Positions 26,089 through 36,778 of a DNA stretch of 64,000 nt are shown here, in pieces. Source of the DNA: Polaribacter sejongensis. Lineage in GTDB: Bacteria > Bacteroidota > Bacteroidia > Flavobacteriales > Flavobacteriaceae. Both the position numbers and the translations under genes were made by a program. Each line of letters begins with the position of its first letter. The stretch's first letter is position 1. The DNA is taken from NCBI RefSeq assembly GCF_038024065.1, contig NZ_CP150667.1, positions 496,001-560,000 of the forward strand. The letters run 5' to 3'. The notes below the pieces were generated by a model. The model was not told the origin of the DNA. It was given only the letters and a program-made list of their open reading frames with translations, and searched no databases.

Positions 26089-27276
26089 ATGGAAAAACAA
26101 TTACTATTTATTTTATCGTTTTTAATCTTTACTTCTTGCAGTAGTGTTAAAAAGACACAAGAAGCTATAAATAATGGAAATTACGATGGAGCTATACAGA
26201 TAGCTTTAGAAAAATTAAAGAAAAATAAGACTAAAAAAGGAAATCAGCCCTATATTATTATGTTAGAACAAGCTTTTGTTAAAGCAAATTCTAAAGATTT
26301 AGCACAAATTAATTTCTTAAAGAAAGACAATAATCCGGAAAGTATAGAATCTATTTACGGACTTTATGAAAATTTAAAAAATAGGCAAGAAAATATAAAA
26401 CCTTTGTTGCCTTTAACTATTTTAGAAGAAGGTAGAGATGCTGATTTTAAGTTTGTTAATTATGATAATGAAATTATAGCTACAAAAAATCAATTATCAG
26501 ATCATTTATATGAAAAAGCAAAAGAGCTATTTAATAGCAATAACAAGTTAGATTATAGAACTGCATATTCTGAATTAGAATACTTAGAACAAATAAATCC
26601 GAATTATAAAGATGTGCGTAATTTAATGGAAATTGCACATCAAAACGGATTAGATTTTGTGATTGTTTCTATGAAAAATGAAACTGAAAAAATAATTCCG
26701 AAGAAATTAGAAGAAGATTTATTAAACTTTGATACGTATGGGTTAAATGATTTTTGGACGATTTACCACGGAAGAAAAAACAGAGAAATAACGTATGATT
26801 TTAGTTTAGAGTTAAACCTTATAAACATATCAATTTCTCCGGAACAGGTTAAGGAAAAAGAAGTTATTAAAGAAAGTCAGGTTAAAGATGGATTAAAATA
26901 TCTTTTAGATGAAAATGGAAAGAATGTTTTAGATGATAAAGGCAATAAAGTTCAGGTTGATAAAATGATAAATGTTCGATGTTACTTATATCAATTTACG
27001 CAATTAAAAACAGCAAAAGTTGTTGGGCAAGTAAAATATGTAGATTTAATTTCTCGTCAAGTAATAGAAACGTATCCTATAGAAAGCGAGTTTATTTTTG
27101 AGCATACTTACGCAAATTATAAAGGAGATAAAAGAGCTTTAAGTAAATCTCATTTAGATTTAGTGACTTTAAAAGGCGTTCCTTTTCCTACTAATGAACA
27201 AATGGTGTATGAGAGCGGAGAGGATTTAAAAGAAAGACTAAAATATATTATTACTCAAAATAAATTTAGAAATTAA
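26089..27276 (+). CDS. Lipoprotein with TPR-like helices, unknown function
   Basis: The 395-residue protein has a lipoprotein signal ending in FTSC (C17). Residues 20-200 are helical with tetratricopeptide-like pairs (YDGAIQIALEKLKKNK, then YRTAYSELEYLEQINPNYKD). A beta-rich second half follows (residues about 230-360, with LYQFTQLKTAKVVGQVKYVD). I recognise no catalytic motif. It is a single-gene unit with its own promoter and terminator. Proteins of this type are frequent in Flavobacteriaceae and are usually annotated hypothetical. A scaffold role at the outer membrane is possible but unproven. Confidence 0.75.
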   Translation: MEKQLLFILSFLIFTSCSSVKKTQEAINNGNYDGAIQIALEKLKKNKTKKGNQPYIIMLEQAFVKANSKDLAQINFLKKDNNPESIESIYGLYENLKNRQENIKPLLPLTILEEGRDADFKFVNYDNEIIATKNQLSDHLYEKAKELFNSNNKLDYRTAYSELEYLEQINPNYKDVRNLMEIAHQNGLDFVIVSMKNETEKIIPKKLEEDLLNFDTYGLNDFWTIYHGRKNREITYDFSLELNLINISISPEQVKEKEVIKESQVKDGLKYLLDENGKNVLDDKGNKVQVDKMINVRCYLYQFTQLKTAKVVGQVKYVDLISRQVIETYPIESEFIFEHTYANYKGDKRALSKSHLDLVTLKGVPFPTNEQMVYESGEDLKERLKYIITQNKFRN

Positions 27277-27310
27277 ATTTTCAAAAGAATCTGAGATAAA
27301 ATTAGAAATT

Positions 27311-27344
27311 AAAAAAGCCTCACAAATTATTGTGAGGCTTTTTT
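27311..27344. terminator. Bidirectional terminator after the 395-residue lipoprotein gene
   Basis: A 15-bp stem AAAAAAGCCTCACAA / TTGTGAGGCTTTTTT has loop ATTA (27326-27329). It serves both converging genes. Confidence 0.92.
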
Positions 27345-27361
27345 ATTAAAAATTAAAAAAA

Positions 27362-28156
27362 TTATTTCTTGATATAGTTTTCAGGAATAGCAAAGTCTTT
27401 TCTAAAACCTTCTACAAATTTAATATTGGTAATTTTTGCAAATCCAATTTTATCGGTTAGACCTTTATCAATACTCCAACCATAAAATTCCCAATTTGCA
27501 GCAAAAGGAACTCCATCAACATCTGTATAATCGATATATTTAATAGCATGTGGATCTGCTTCTGCAGCTTCTGTACTTTTATTAACGGTAACAATATAAG
27601 CAACATCTTCTAAAAGATCTGTTTTTTTGTCTTTATACACAACGTACCAATCATCTGGTGCATCACCTGTATTTGCTTCGAAACTTAATTTTGCAGTATC
27701 ATAGTTCTGAGTAGCTTCTTTAGTTTTAAAAGCATCATTCCAGATAGTTCCATTATCGCTTAATTTATAAGGAAATAAGAAGAAATAGCTCCAGGTATAG
27801 GCATGAAAACGAACTCCTGGGTTTGCTTCTAAACTAGGAGAAACAAAAATGTTTTCTTTATTTACATAAATTTCATCACCATTTTTATAAGTGATTTTTG
27901 CAATATCAGAAGTTGTTGAAACAGTTACGTTTGCGTTAAAAACCTCGTTTCCTCCAAATTCTATAAAAGCATCAAATTGTATTGCTTCTTTTGCTAGAAA
28001 AGCATCTTTTTTATGTGCTACTTCTATTTTTTGAGCAAAAGTTTTTTCTACAACAGGTTGTGGTTTTTCTTCTATTTGTTTTGTTTTAGCTGGGTCTTTT
28101 TTACAACTTACAATAAGTAGTAAACTAGCAAATAATGTAATCAATGGTTTTTTCAT
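27362..28156 (-). CDS. DUF6503-like lipoprotein
   Basis: The 264-residue protein has a lipoprotein signal ending in LIVSC (C18). A Lys/Glu/Pro-rich linker is followed by a beta-rich domain that resembles the LolA/LolB-like fold. The segments AYTWSYFFLFPYKL, DDWYVVYKDK and PHAIKYIDYTDVDGVPFA are typical of the Bacteroidota family annotated DUF6503. The lipoprotein-carrier-like topology suggests binding of a hydrophobic ligand; no active-site residues are apparent. It is a monocistronic gene convergent with the preceding lipoprotein. Confidence 0.75.
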   Translation of the reverse strand: MKKPLITLFASLLLIVSCKKDPAKTKQIEEKPQPVVEKTFAQKIEVAHKKDAFLAKEAIQFDAFIEFGGNEVFNANVTVSTTSDIAKITYKNGDEIYVNKENIFVSPSLEANPGVRFHAYTWSYFFLFPYKLSDNGTIWNDAFKTKEATQNYDTAKLSFEANTGDAPDDWYVVYKDKKTDLLEDVAYIVTVNKSTEAAEADPHAIKYIDYTDVDGVPFAANWEFYGWSIDKGLTDKIGFAKITNIKFVEGFRKDFAIPENYIKK

Positions 28157-28283
28157 GTGGCTTATTTAAATGGATATTAATTGATTTAATGTATAGTTAT
28201 CGGTTTAAAAATAGAAACCTTACATTTTATATTTAGAAATTTGATTTTTTTTATCAAGTTGATCAAAGAACTTACGTTTAAGA

Positions 28284-29150
28284 TTATTCTTTAGCACCGT
28301 TACTCTTTGCTGTTTCTATCCAGAGTTCTGCTATTCCTTTTGTATCTGCACCTAAACCTCTAGATAATTGCAATGCAACGCCCATAATTAAAATACAAGC
28401 TTCATGAACCTGATCTAATGTTTGTAAACAACCAAACTCTTCTTGTGCTTTTAATTGTAATAAATCGTTGTGTTTCTGAGCAAATTCAATAGAATTTTCT
28501 TTAATATCTGTTATATCAGGAATCATTAATGCGTCTATCCAATCTTTACCAATTCTTTCTGCCAATAATTCAGGTGATTCATTACCCATTTCTCTCCATA
28601 AAGTCAATGTTTTTGTATCGCCAGAGGCGGATAAACCACTATCTAATAACAATTCAAAAGCAATATCAGCAATATTTTGCATTACGTTTAAATAGGCATC
28701 TTGTGCTTTTTCAAAAGGAGCTGCTCCTTGTCCTTTTAGATACTCGCCAACACTTAATTTTGGTAAATTTAAAACTTCTGCACAATCTGTTAAACATGGA
28801 AATTTTGGTCCTTCAAAAATATAATCTGCTTTTTCAAATTGAATTTGACGACCTAACGGATATAAACGACACGCTAACGGGCGACCTTGGTGCACGCTGC
28901 AACCATGATTTTCTACATACTGACTACAAGCATTCTGACCTTTTTTATCTTGTTTTCCATTAAAAGTTAATCGGATTCCTCCAAAATCAGTGTACAAATC
29001 ACGAAAGGTTTTTGGGCTTACTTTTTTTTCTTTACTAAAACTAAATAACTCCCAAGGATTTAGCATAACAGCTTTTCCGAAACAGCAAGTTCCAGCGCGC
29101 GAGCAGGTGAGTGGTAATATACTTTCAGTGCTCAGCTTTGTAGTTTGCAT
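28284..29150 (-). CDS. YkgJ family cysteine cluster protein
   Basis: The 288-residue soluble protein has the YkgJ zinc/iron-sulfur-type cluster in its N-terminal half: C16 in LTCSRAGTCCFGK with two more Cys, then CSQYVENHGCSVHQGRPLACRLYPLG. The arrangement CxxxxxCC...Cx(7,8)C...RPxxCRxYP is the family hallmark. The C-terminal half is helical. The family is thought to bind metal, possibly an Fe-S cluster, but no reaction is established. It has no obvious partner in the neighbourhood. Confidence 0.88.
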   Translation of the reverse strand: MQTTKLSTESILPLTCSRAGTCCFGKAVMLNPWELFSFSKEKKVSPKTFRDLYTDFGGIRLTFNGKQDKKGQNACSQYVENHGCSVHQGRPLACRLYPLGRQIQFEKADYIFEGPKFPCLTDCAEVLNLPKLSVGEYLKGQGAAPFEKAQDAYLNVMQNIADIAFELLLDSGLSASGDTKTLTLWREMGNESPELLAERIGKDWIDALMIPDITDIKENSIEFAQKHNDLLQLKAQEEFGCLQTLDQVHEACILIMGVALQLSRGLGADTKGIAELWIETAKSNGAKE

Positions 29151-29266
29151 TCGTTTTGGTCGTTTTAATAATTAGTTTTCATATCGATTCAATTAACTAA
29201 AAAGAATAATTGAGTTGAGCTGTAAAGATATTATTTTTCAACCTTAAGTTTAGAAGAAATTGTTAT

Positions 29267-30283
29267 TTAACTTTCTAAAATCTCTAGTTGTTGCATAATT
29301 TGAGCTTCTGTTACTGGATATGGTTTTCCTTCCCTAATCGTATTATAAACATCATCAAATACTTGCATATAAGAAGATTTTTCAGAAACTATATTTTCTT
29401 GTTTCTTTATGCCTTCATCATTAAAATACGTTAAAACACCTTGATTATTAATGTCTTCTAAACCAAATAAAGGATTGGAAGGTTTCATACCTTTTTGTAA
29501 TTGTTGTTCTTGTACATCAGCACGTTGTTTAATATAAGAGCCTTTTGTTCCGTGTAAAATAAATGCAGGTTGTGGTTCTGTAACCAATAAACTTGTAGTT
29601 ATAAAAACTTGCAGTCCGTTTGGATATATTAAATGAAAATGAGCGTGATCATCTACTTGCGTATTTGGACGAAATTTACCTAATTGTTTTTTCCATTCTA
29701 ACGGAATTCCAAAAACAGAGATTACAGCATCTAACAAATGCGGACCTAAATCATATGCTAAACCACTTCCAGGAACTGGTGTTTCTTTAGTTGCTTTTGG
29801 TCCGATATCATATTTATAACGATCATAACGAAGATGAAACTCTACCAATTGCCCTAATTTACCAGAATCCAATACACTTTTTACTGATAAAAAATCACTA
29901 TCATAACGTCTGTTTTGATATGCTAAAACAGCACGATTATATTTTTTTGCCGCTGCAAACAATTGTTTTGCTTCGGATGAATTAACTGTAAAAGGTTTTT
30001 CTAGTAATACATGTTTTTTTGCTTGTAAAGCTTTTAAAGCAAACTCAAAATGAGTGGTATTTGGGGTATTGATAATAACCAATTCTATTTCTGAATCGGC
30101 TAAAAGTTCATCAATGCTATCATAACTTTTTATGGTAGGATAGGTCAGATGTGCTTTTTTTGAAGATCTTTCTACAACCGCACTTAATTCAAAATTAGGA
30201 TGTTCATTAATAAATGGAGCATGAAATATTTGTCCTGACATTCCAAAAGAAAAAACACCTGTTTTTAATACATTTTTATTCAT
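29267..30283 (-). CDS. Gfo/Idh/MocA family oxidoreductase
   Basis: The 338-residue NAD(P)-dependent enzyme has an N-terminal Rossmann fold (GVFSFGMSGQIFHAPFI, with NTPNTTHFEFALKAL) and the family lysine in LLEKPFT (about residue 95). The C-terminal half carries the alpha/beta substrate domain (GSGLAYDLGPHLLDAVISVF). Members act on sugars, inositols and related polyols, and specificity cannot be read from sequence. It is a single gene, 27 bases upstream of the 396-residue gene's stop, so they may be loosely co-transcribed. Confidence 0.92.
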   Translation of the reverse strand: MNKNVLKTGVFSFGMSGQIFHAPFINEHPNFELSAVVERSSKKAHLTYPTIKSYDSIDELLADSEIELVIINTPNTTHFEFALKALQAKKHVLLEKPFTVNSSEAKQLFAAAKKYNRAVLAYQNRRYDSDFLSVKSVLDSGKLGQLVEFHLRYDRYKYDIGPKATKETPVPGSGLAYDLGPHLLDAVISVFGIPLEWKKQLGKFRPNTQVDDHAHFHLIYPNGLQVFITTSLLVTEPQPAFILHGTKGSYIKQRADVQEQQLQKGMKPSNPLFGLEDINNQGVLTYFNDEGIKKQENIVSEKSSYMQVFDDVYNTIREGKPYPVTEAQIMQQLEILES

Positions 30284-30310
30284 AAACTGATTTTAAAACT
30301 TTAACTATTT

Positions 30311-31504
30311 TTAATATTCCATTAATGCATTAAACTTACTATTTAAGTTGTAAATATTTAAATTATCATCAAATGCAACCTGAACAGCCAAAAGTTTTAT
30401 TTCTAATTCAGATATCTTATTATCAATTTTATTTTTATCACCAATAGCTTTACTTTTTTCTAAAACTTGTTTTAAGGCAGATTGATAAGTGCTAAAAATT
30501 GAGATGTATTCTTTACTTAAAGATTCTACTTCATCTCTTATAAACTTTGCCTGATTTAACGCATATGTAGGATACATTAAGTTTTTATTTGTTAAATGAT
30601 TGTTGTAATCTAAGGGTTTAGCGCTAATTATTTTATCTACACTTTGCTGTACAATGCCTTTGGTATAGTGCTTATTTATAACGTTTGTTAAAGTTAGTTT
30701 TTTATCCTGCTCAGAAATGGCATTTGGGTTTAACGTATTAGAACGTTCTGTGGTGTATTGCGTTAAAAGTAATACCAATCCTTCTTTTCTAATGTCTAAA
30801 TTACCAAGATTTTGTTCAAATTCGGTTTGTGCTTTTGCCAATCCTTCATAATGCACCAAATACACATTTAATGATTTTTTTAAATCAATAACATCATCTA
30901 TGGAAACATCGTTTCCTTTAAGCGCATTGCCCATCACCAGATTTACAACAGACTTTATAGAACTCACCACAGGTATTGCACTGGTTAATTCTTCTGTTAA
31001 AGGAGATTTTATAATATTATCTATAAAAAGTAGAAATTTAGATTTTTTTATGCCATTAATTTTTCGACTCCCTTTTATGATTTCATTCTCTAAAATTTCT
31101 GCAATTTCTTCGGATAAAGAAAAACCTAAATCTGAATTTTCAGGATTGTTTAAGCTAGAGATTTGAGTAAGATAATCACTAGTTGCATCTAGTTGTTTTA
31201 TGGCATTTAAACTTGCGTTTGAAGCAAAAACAAATTCTGTAGTATTAATAATTTTTTTTCTTCTTTGTTCTAATTGGTTCTTTAAACCAAAAAGCTCTGC
31301 ATCCGAAAGTTTCTTAATAATTTGGTTGTTAGACTTCATTAACTCTTCAAAATTGTTCACTTTTAGAACAACAGTATCTAATTTGTCTTTTGTTTTTAAT
31401 AGCTCAAAATAATTTTTATAAATTACATTTAAAGAGTCTTTATTATTTTGTGCGCTTACTATTGATGCTGAAATAATGGTAATAATTGTCAGTAATTTTT
31501 TCAT
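30311..31504 (-). CDS. Exported coiled-coil protein, unknown function
   Basis: From the ATG at 31504 the protein has 397 residues and a clean Sec signal (MKKLLTIITIISASIVSAQ). The frame is open to ATGs at 31513 and 31564, but those would add residues before the signal, so I prefer 31504. The mature part is strongly helical with heptad-like stretches (LKNQLEQRRKKIINT and DKNKIDNKISELEIKLLAVQ). It has no membrane anchor and few cysteines. It probably lives in the periplasm. I do not recognise a family. Confidence 0.7.
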   Translation of the reverse strand: MKKLLTIITIISASIVSAQNNKDSLNVIYKNYFELLKTKDKLDTVVLKVNNFEELMKSNNQIIKKLSDAELFGLKNQLEQRRKKIINTTEFVFASNASLNAIKQLDATSDYLTQISSLNNPENSDLGFSLSEEIAEILENEIIKGSRKINGIKKSKFLLFIDNIIKSPLTEELTSAIPVVSSIKSVVNLVMGNALKGNDVSIDDVIDLKKSLNVYLVHYEGLAKAQTEFEQNLGNLDIRKEGLVLLLTQYTTERSNTLNPNAISEQDKKLTLTNVINKHYTKGIVQQSVDKIISAKPLDYNNHLTNKNLMYPTYALNQAKFIRDEVESLSKEYISIFSTYQSALKQVLEKSKAIGDKNKIDNKISELEIKLLAVQVAFDDNLNIYNLNSKFNALMEY

Positions 31505-31635
31505 AAGATACATTGTTCTTGGTTTCAAATTTCTTAAAATATTAATTCTGATACAAAGCAACATTCATGCCTTTAATCACAAGCGAACGAAATTAACTTT
31601 TTTGAATTGAAATATCAAGTTGAAAATAAGTGTTT

Positions 31636-32634
31636 TTAATTCCCTTTAATCCTTTCCCACAATTCTGATAATAGTTTTTTAGCATCTCTTTTATCTTTAG
31701 CTTCTTCAATAAAAGACGGAACACCATTAGTATCGACTTCAATTTTGTATTTAAAAACAAAATTCTCTGCATTTGGTTTCATACTTAAAGCTCCAAAACG
31801 TAAATCATTAAAATACAAAGCATCATCTTTTTTATTGATAGTGTACCAACCATTAGTAATCGCAATCATGCGTTTCATTTTTGGTTGATGAACTAAATCA
31901 CCTAACAATTCATGATTTTTTGGATAACTAGAAAAATCAACCGGGTTTTTATCAAAAAAAGAAGAATGACCAATTAAAAAAGCATTTTCTGTTTCTACAT
32001 TAGCAGTCCATAAAATGGTATTTAAAGGTGTTGGTTTTGTTTGTATTTCTTTATACTGAATATTTTGTACAGCCAATTCTTTGGTAAATGTTTGATAAGA
32101 AATACCTTTTAATACAAGCGTAAGTACTAAATAAGAGCTACTAATAATAAGGCCTAAATTATTATAAAAACGCCTTTTTTTAGCTTCTTTTTTCTGAAAC
32201 GCAGCCAAAATTAAAAGCACCAAAAAAGGTAGTGTATATAAAGGATCTACTACAAAAACATTTTTAAAAGCCAAACGAATGTCTAAAGGCCAAAAAAGTT
32301 GCGTTCCCCAGGTAGTTTGTGCATCTAAAATAGGATGCGTTATAAAAGCCCAAAAGAAAAGCCAAGACCAATCTTTTACATTTTTATATTTTTCAAACTT
32401 ACTGACTAAAAAAGCAAAAATAGGAGCAAAGAGCACCGAGAAAAAGATAGAATGTGTAAAACCTCTATGTATTTCTAAGGCACTAACTTTATCAGCAAAG
32501 AAATTAGCAAAAATATCTAAATCCGGAATTGTACCTGCAATAGCACCATACAACATGGCTTTATTACCAATTTTTCTACCAAGAACAGCTTCTCCAACTG
32601 CTGCACCTAAAACTATTTGTGTTAATGAATCCAT
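31636..32634 (-). CDS. Membrane-bound metal-dependent hydrolase (YdjM/DUF457 type)
   Basis: The 332-residue inner-membrane protein starts with the family hallmark MDSLTQIVLGAAVGEAVLG. Metal-binding candidates follow in TIPDLDIFA and HRGFTHSIFF, and ITHPILDAQTTWGTQLFWPL is the third signature. About five membrane helices make up the first 190 residues; a C-terminal soluble domain follows. The family is annotated as metal-dependent hydrolases and includes the SOS-regulated E. coli YdjM, which has a role in phospholipid metabolism. The gene starts 22 bases after the upstream SDR gene, so the two may form a unit. Confidence 0.9.
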   Translation of the reverse strand: MDSLTQIVLGAAVGEAVLGRKIGNKAMLYGAIAGTIPDLDIFANFFADKVSALEIHRGFTHSIFFSVLFAPIFAFLVSKFEKYKNVKDWSWLFFWAFITHPILDAQTTWGTQLFWPLDIRLAFKNVFVVDPLYTLPFLVLLILAAFQKKEAKKRRFYNNLGLIISSSYLVLTLVLKGISYQTFTKELAVQNIQYKEIQTKPTPLNTILWTANVETENAFLIGHSSFFDKNPVDFSSYPKNHELLGDLVHQPKMKRMIAITNGWYTINKKDDALYFNDLRFGALSMKPNAENFVFKYKIEVDTNGVPSFIEEAKDKRDAKKLLSELWERIKGN

Positions 32635-32656
32635 TAGATTATTTTTTTACTAATAA

Positions 32657-33772
32657 TTAATAACTCTTTCTAAATTTTTTTTCAACGGAATAATTAATCA
32701 AGTTCATAAAGTTTTCATGAACTCCTAATGTATTTTCTAAGTTTAACTGCTGAATGAGGTTTAAAATTTGGTCCGTTTTAAACTGTAAATCTGGGATAGA
32801 AATATAATTCTCAAAAATATCGCCAATGGTTTTGTAATACAGCGTTTCAAACGAATTTAAGTTGTTAGGTTTTACTGCAACATACTCATAAGAATTTACA
32901 TCAAAAGACTCTAAAACATCGCCTACATACTCTTTGTGTAAAATCTGTGTAGGGTTTACGATATTCAATTCCTTTATTTGTGGATTTAAAAAAGCATATA
33001 AAATTGCTTTCGAAACAAAATCTACAGGCACAATATTTAAACCACTTTTTTTGTCAATCCAAATTCTGAAAGCTTCTTTAGATTTGGTAGCATACTTTGC
33101 TAAAAAGATGGCCCAAGAATAGAAAACATCATACTTTGGAGTTTCGTAATAAGGTTTATCAATTAAACGACCGCAAATAATACTAGGTCTTAAAATTTGA
33201 GAAGCTATATTTTTATGCTTGCACGTTTCTTTTACAAAACGTTCACTTTCATATTTAGATTGCTCATACGGATTTCTAAAATTGGTAACGGTATAGTTTT
33301 CAATAGTATCACATACTTTTTCATTTTGGATACCAAAAGAATACGCCGTACTAATGTATAAAAAACGAGTTACACACTCTGGTAACTGCTCTAAAAGTTG
33401 TTTAGTTACCAAGTAATTTTGAGAATGTACTGTCTTTTTAGAATCACTTGTGCTAGATAGGTTTGTAGAACCAGCGCAATGTATTACGGTATCAAAATTA
33501 TAGTTTTCTAAAACTTCTTTACTAATGGTTCCTAAATCATTAGGGATAACCGTGATTTTTTTTAGACAAGATTCAAGTGTAAAATCATTTAAAAATTCAG
33601 GACGAGAAGCATCTTTCAAAACAGCTAATAAGCGCTGTACAGCTGTTTTTTCATTCGCCCGAATCACCACAAAAAGATGATTTACCGTTTTTTCAACAAT
33701 GGCTTTGTGTAGCCATTCAAAAATAATATGACTTCCAACAATTCCCGTTCCTCCAGTTAATAAGCAATTCAT
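32657..33772 (-). CDS. NAD(P)-dependent SDR/thioester-reductase-like protein
   Basis: The 371-residue protein has an extended short-chain dehydrogenase fold. The nucleotide-binding motif is TGGTGIVGSHI at residues 6-16, the Ser/Tyr/Lys set is YISTAYSFG and YEQSKYESE, and LRPSIICGR is typical of the male-sterility/thioester reductase branch. It may reduce an acyl thioester or act as an epimerase. The downstream gene encodes a membrane hydrolase. No acyl carrier protein or peptide-synthetase gene is nearby, so I do not assign a pathway. Confidence 0.85.
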   Translation of the reverse strand: MNCLLTGGTGIVGSHIIFEWLHKAIVEKTVNHLFVVIRANEKTAVQRLLAVLKDASRPEFLNDFTLESCLKKITVIPNDLGTISKEVLENYNFDTVIHCAGSTNLSSTSDSKKTVHSQNYLVTKQLLEQLPECVTRFLYISTAYSFGIQNEKVCDTIENYTVTNFRNPYEQSKYESERFVKETCKHKNIASQILRPSIICGRLIDKPYYETPKYDVFYSWAIFLAKYATKSKEAFRIWIDKKSGLNIVPVDFVSKAILYAFLNPQIKELNIVNPTQILHKEYVGDVLESFDVNSYEYVAVKPNNLNSFETLYYKTIGDIFENYISIPDLQFKTDQILNLIQQLNLENTLGVHENFMNLINYSVEKKFRKSY

Positions 33773-33810
33773 ATTTTTTTTGATGAAATTTCAATAAATG
33801 ATTTAATAAA

Positions 33811-33842
33811 AAAATAGTTGTCTTATTACAGACAACTATTTT
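33811..33842. terminator. Terminator after gcvT
   Basis: A perfect 12-bp stem AAAATAGTTGTC / GACAACTATTTT has an 8-base loop. It lies downstream of gcvT on the minus strand and is followed there by A/T-rich DNA. Confidence 0.8.
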
Positions 33843-33924
33843 TCTGCTTGAGTACAGTTTAAATTTTATTAATTATAATATATAATTATAAATTTCTCGA
33901 CTGCACTCGAACGAACATATTATT

Positions 33925-35010
33925 TTATCCTTTGTAAAAAGGAAGTTTTACAATTGTTGCAGGAATCGCTTTTTTACGAACCTGAATATGTATTTGTGTA
34001 CCTACTTTAGATAAAATTCTTGGTACATAACCCATTCCGATTCCTTTTTGTAAACAAGGACTCATAGTACCAGAAGTAACTTCACCAATAACGTTTCCGC
34101 TACCATCTACAATATCATAACCATGTCTTGGTATTCCTCTTTCATCAAGTTCAAAAGCAACCAATTTTCTTTCTGGTTTGTGTTCTTTTTCTTTTGCTAA
34201 CGCTTCTGCATTTACAAATTCTTTGGTGAATTTTGTAATCCAACCTAATCCTGCTTCAATAGGAGATGTTGTATCGTTAATATCATTTCCGTACAAGCAA
34301 TATCCCATTTCTAAACGCAAAGTATCTCTTGCCGCTAAACCAATTGGCTTAATTCCAAAATCTGCTCCAGCTTCAAAAACTTTGTTCCATATTTGTTCAG
34401 CTTCTTCATTTTTACAGTAAATTTCAAATCCGCCAGAACCAGTATAACCCGTTGCAGAAATTATTACATTCTCAATTCCGGCAAAATCACTAATTTTAAA
34501 TTTATAAAAAGGAATGCTTGCTAAATCAACAGAAGTTAAAGATTGCATTGCTTCTATAGCTTTAGGACCTTGAATAGCTAATAATGAATACCCCTCAGAT
34601 AAGTCTCTTAAATCTGCATTAAACTCCTCATTATATTTAGAAATCCAGTTCCAATCCTTTTCAATATTAGAAGCATTTACGACAAGTAAATACGTGTTTT
34701 TCTTAATTTTATAACAAATTAAATCATCTACTATTCCGTTATCTTCATTAGGGAAACAGCTGTATTGTGCATCTCCAATCTCTAGTTTAGAAGCATCGTT
34801 AGAGGTAACTTTCTGTATTAAAGGCAATGCATTTTCACCTTCCACTAAAAACTCTCCCATGTGGCTTACATCAAAAACACCAACGGCATTTCTAACAGTT
34901 AAATGTTCTGCTGTAACTCCTTCGTATTGTACAGGCATGTTGTAACCAGCAAAAGGAACCATTTTAGCACCTAAAGCAACGTGAATATTATTTAATGCAA
35001 TATTTTTCAT
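33925..35010 (-). CDS. gcvT: Glycine cleavage system aminomethyltransferase (T protein)
   Basis: GcvT takes the aminomethyl group from lipoyl-GcvH and forms methylene-tetrahydrofolate and ammonia. The 361 residues cover the whole family. Hallmarks are [15 protein letters not shown] near the N-terminus, VSHMGEF, the catalytic Asp region [24 protein letters not shown] and [20 protein letters not shown] near the end (the family G-x-V-T-SG motif). gcvH and gcvP are not in this window, as is usual in Flavobacteriaceae where the genes are dispersed. The gene is divergent from the aminopeptidase gene. Confidence 0.97.
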   Translation of the reverse strand: MKNIALNNIHVALGAKMVPFAGYNMPVQYEGVTAEHLTVRNAVGVFDVSHMGEFLVEGENALPLIQKVTSNDASKLEIGDAQYSCFPNEDNGIVDDLICYKIKKNTYLLVVNASNIEKDWNWISKYNEEFNADLRDLSEGYSLLAIQGPKAIEAMQSLTSVDLASIPFYKFKISDFAGIENVIISATGYTGSGGFEIYCKNEEAEQIWNKVFEAGADFGIKPIGLAARDTLRLEMGYCLYGNDINDTTSPIEAGLGWITKFTKEFVNAEALAKEKEHKPERKLVAFELDERGIPRHGYDIVDGSGNVIGEVTSGTMSPCLQKGIGMGYVPRILSKVGTQIHIQVRKKAIPATIVKLPFYKG

Positions 35011-35107
35011 GTATAGATTTCTTAAATTTCAGCTAAATTATTGAAAAAAATGGAATTATCTATCACGAATACTTTGTTAATATTTTTACCTAGAAAATAA
35101 TAAATGT

Positions 35108-35115
35108 TACTTTTG
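35108..35115 (+). promoter_or_regulatory. -7 box of the aminopeptidase P gene
   Basis: TACTTTTG matches TAnnTTTG, 26 bases before the ATG at 35142. No TTTG lies at the right distance upstream. Confidence 0.5.
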
Positions 35116-35141
35116 AAATTCTCAATTATAAAACCACCCTT

Positions 35142-36773
35142 ATGAAAGTTTTTAACTTTTTATTTGTCACTTTTTTGCTATTTACCTTAAATAGTATTGC
35201 GCAAACTCCTACAGATTATTTACCAAAAGAATTTCATAAAGAAAGACGTGCTATTTTACGTTCTAAAATGCCAAAAAACTCTTTGGCTGTTGTGTTTGCA
35301 AACCCTGTAAGAAACAGAGCAAACGATGTAGATTATGTATTTCATCAAGATCCAAATTTTTATTATTTAACCGGTTATAGAGAGCCAAATGCAGTTTTAG
35401 TATTGTTTTCTGAGTTTCAAACAGATGAAAAAGGAAATTCTTATAACGAGGTTTTATATGTACAAAAAAAGGATGCGAGAGCAGAAATGTGGTACGGAAA
35501 ACGTTTGGGGGCAGAAAAAGCAGCAGCAGAATTAGGTTTTAATACCACAATGAATGCAGAAGATTTTATAGCGTCACAAATTGATTTTAAGAAATTTGAT
35601 AAGGTTTTTATTACAGAATTTAAGGATGATTACAGAAATTCATCTAGAAATAATGCAGAGATTTATGATTTAGTAACAAGTTTTAAGGAAAAATCAGGTT
35701 TTAATGATATTCAATTTTCATCTAAAAACCTAGAGAAGGCATATAATCAGATTGCAAATGTTCCTGATAAAAATATGATTGAGCTTTCTAAAAAGATAAA
35801 TGAAGATCTTACTCGTTTTCCAGAGTTACAAAACGACCAATTAATTACCAATTTTGCAAAAGCAAAAAATGATAATGAATTAAAAGATTATCAGAAAAAA
35901 ATCTTCATAAGGTTAATCGCTAAAAAGAATAATAACTTCAACTTTTACTTTATAACCAATACTTTAGCAACCATGAGAGAGGTTAAAACTGCTGAAGAAG
36001 TGAAGTTACTAACCAAAGCAGTGCGAATTTCTGCTGTTGGACAAATAGAGGTGATGAAGGCAATGAAACCGCACATGTCGGAAACGGAATTGCAAGGAAT
36101 TCATGAATTTGTGTACAAAAAATATGGGGCTGAATACGAAGGATATCCGTCTATTGTAGGTGCCGGAAATAACGGTTGCATTTTGCATTATATCGAAAAT
36201 AATAAAACTAAAGTTGGCAACGATTTAGTTTTAATGGATTTAGGAGCGGAATATAGAGGATACACAGCGGACGTAACGCGCACAATTCCTGCCAACGGAA
36301 AATTCACAAAAGCACAAGAAGAAATTTATAATATTGTCTATAAAGCGCAAGAAGCAGGAATTGCCTTGTATAAAATAGGTGAACCAATGAGTGCGCCAAG
36401 CATGGCAGCGATTAAAGTGATTAATGAAGGCTTGTTTCAACTCGGAATTATAAAATCTATCACCGAAAGACACAACTATTTACCACATGGAGTATTGCAT
36501 CATATTGGTTTAGATGTGCACGATCCAGGAAATTATAATAACTTTGAAGAAAATATGATTGTTACTATGGAACCCGGAATTTATATTCCAGAAGGTAGTA
36601 ATTGCGATAAAAAATATTGGGGAATAGGTATTCGAATAGAAGATGATATTTTAGTGACTAAAAAGGGTCCTATAAATTTATCTGAAGAAGCACCCAGAAC
36701 CGTTAAAGAAATAGAGGGAATCATGGCGAAAAAATCTGTTTTAGATGATTTTGTATTGCCAAATTTAGATTAA
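35142..36773 (+). CDS. Aminopeptidase P family metallopeptidase, exported
   Basis: The 543-residue protein begins with a Sec signal ([15 protein letters not shown]), so it acts in the periplasm or at the surface. An N-terminal creatinase-like domain (about 25-190) is followed by the pita-bread M24 domain. Its dinuclear metal ligands are visible: two Asp in [19 protein letters not shown], His in [14 protein letters not shown], and Glu in [11 protein letters not shown] and IGIRIEDD. It removes N-terminal residues before proline. The extra insertion of about 80 residues in the middle of the first half ([13 protein letters not shown] region) is a Bacteroidota feature. It starts a short unit with the VF530 gene, 5 bases downstream. 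Confidence 0.94.
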   Translation: MKVFNFLFVTFLLFTLNSIAQTPTDYLPKEFHKERRAILRSKMPKNSLAVVFANPVRNRANDVDYVFHQDPNFYYLTGYREPNAVLVLFSEFQTDEKGNSYNEVLYVQKKDARAEMWYGKRLGAEKAAAELGFNTTMNAEDFIASQIDFKKFDKVFITEFKDDYRNSSRNNAEIYDLVTSFKEKSGFNDIQFSSKNLEKAYNQIANVPDKNMIELSKKINEDLTRFPELQNDQLITNFAKAKNDNELKDYQKKIFIRLIAKKNNNFNFYFITNTLATMREVKTAEEVKLLTKAVRISAVGQIEVMKAMKPHMSETELQGIHEFVYKKYGAEYEGYPSIVGAGNNGCILHYIENNKTKVGNDLVLMDLGAEYRGYTADVTRTIPANGKFTKAQEEIYNIVYKAQEAGIALYKIGEPMSAPSMAAIKVINEGLFQLGIIKSITERHNYLPHGVLHHIGLDVHDPGNYNNFEENMIVTMEPGIYIPEGSNCDKKYWGIGIRIEDDILVTKKGPINLSEEAPRTVKEIEGIMAKKSVLDDFVLPNLD

Positions 36774-36778
36774 TAATT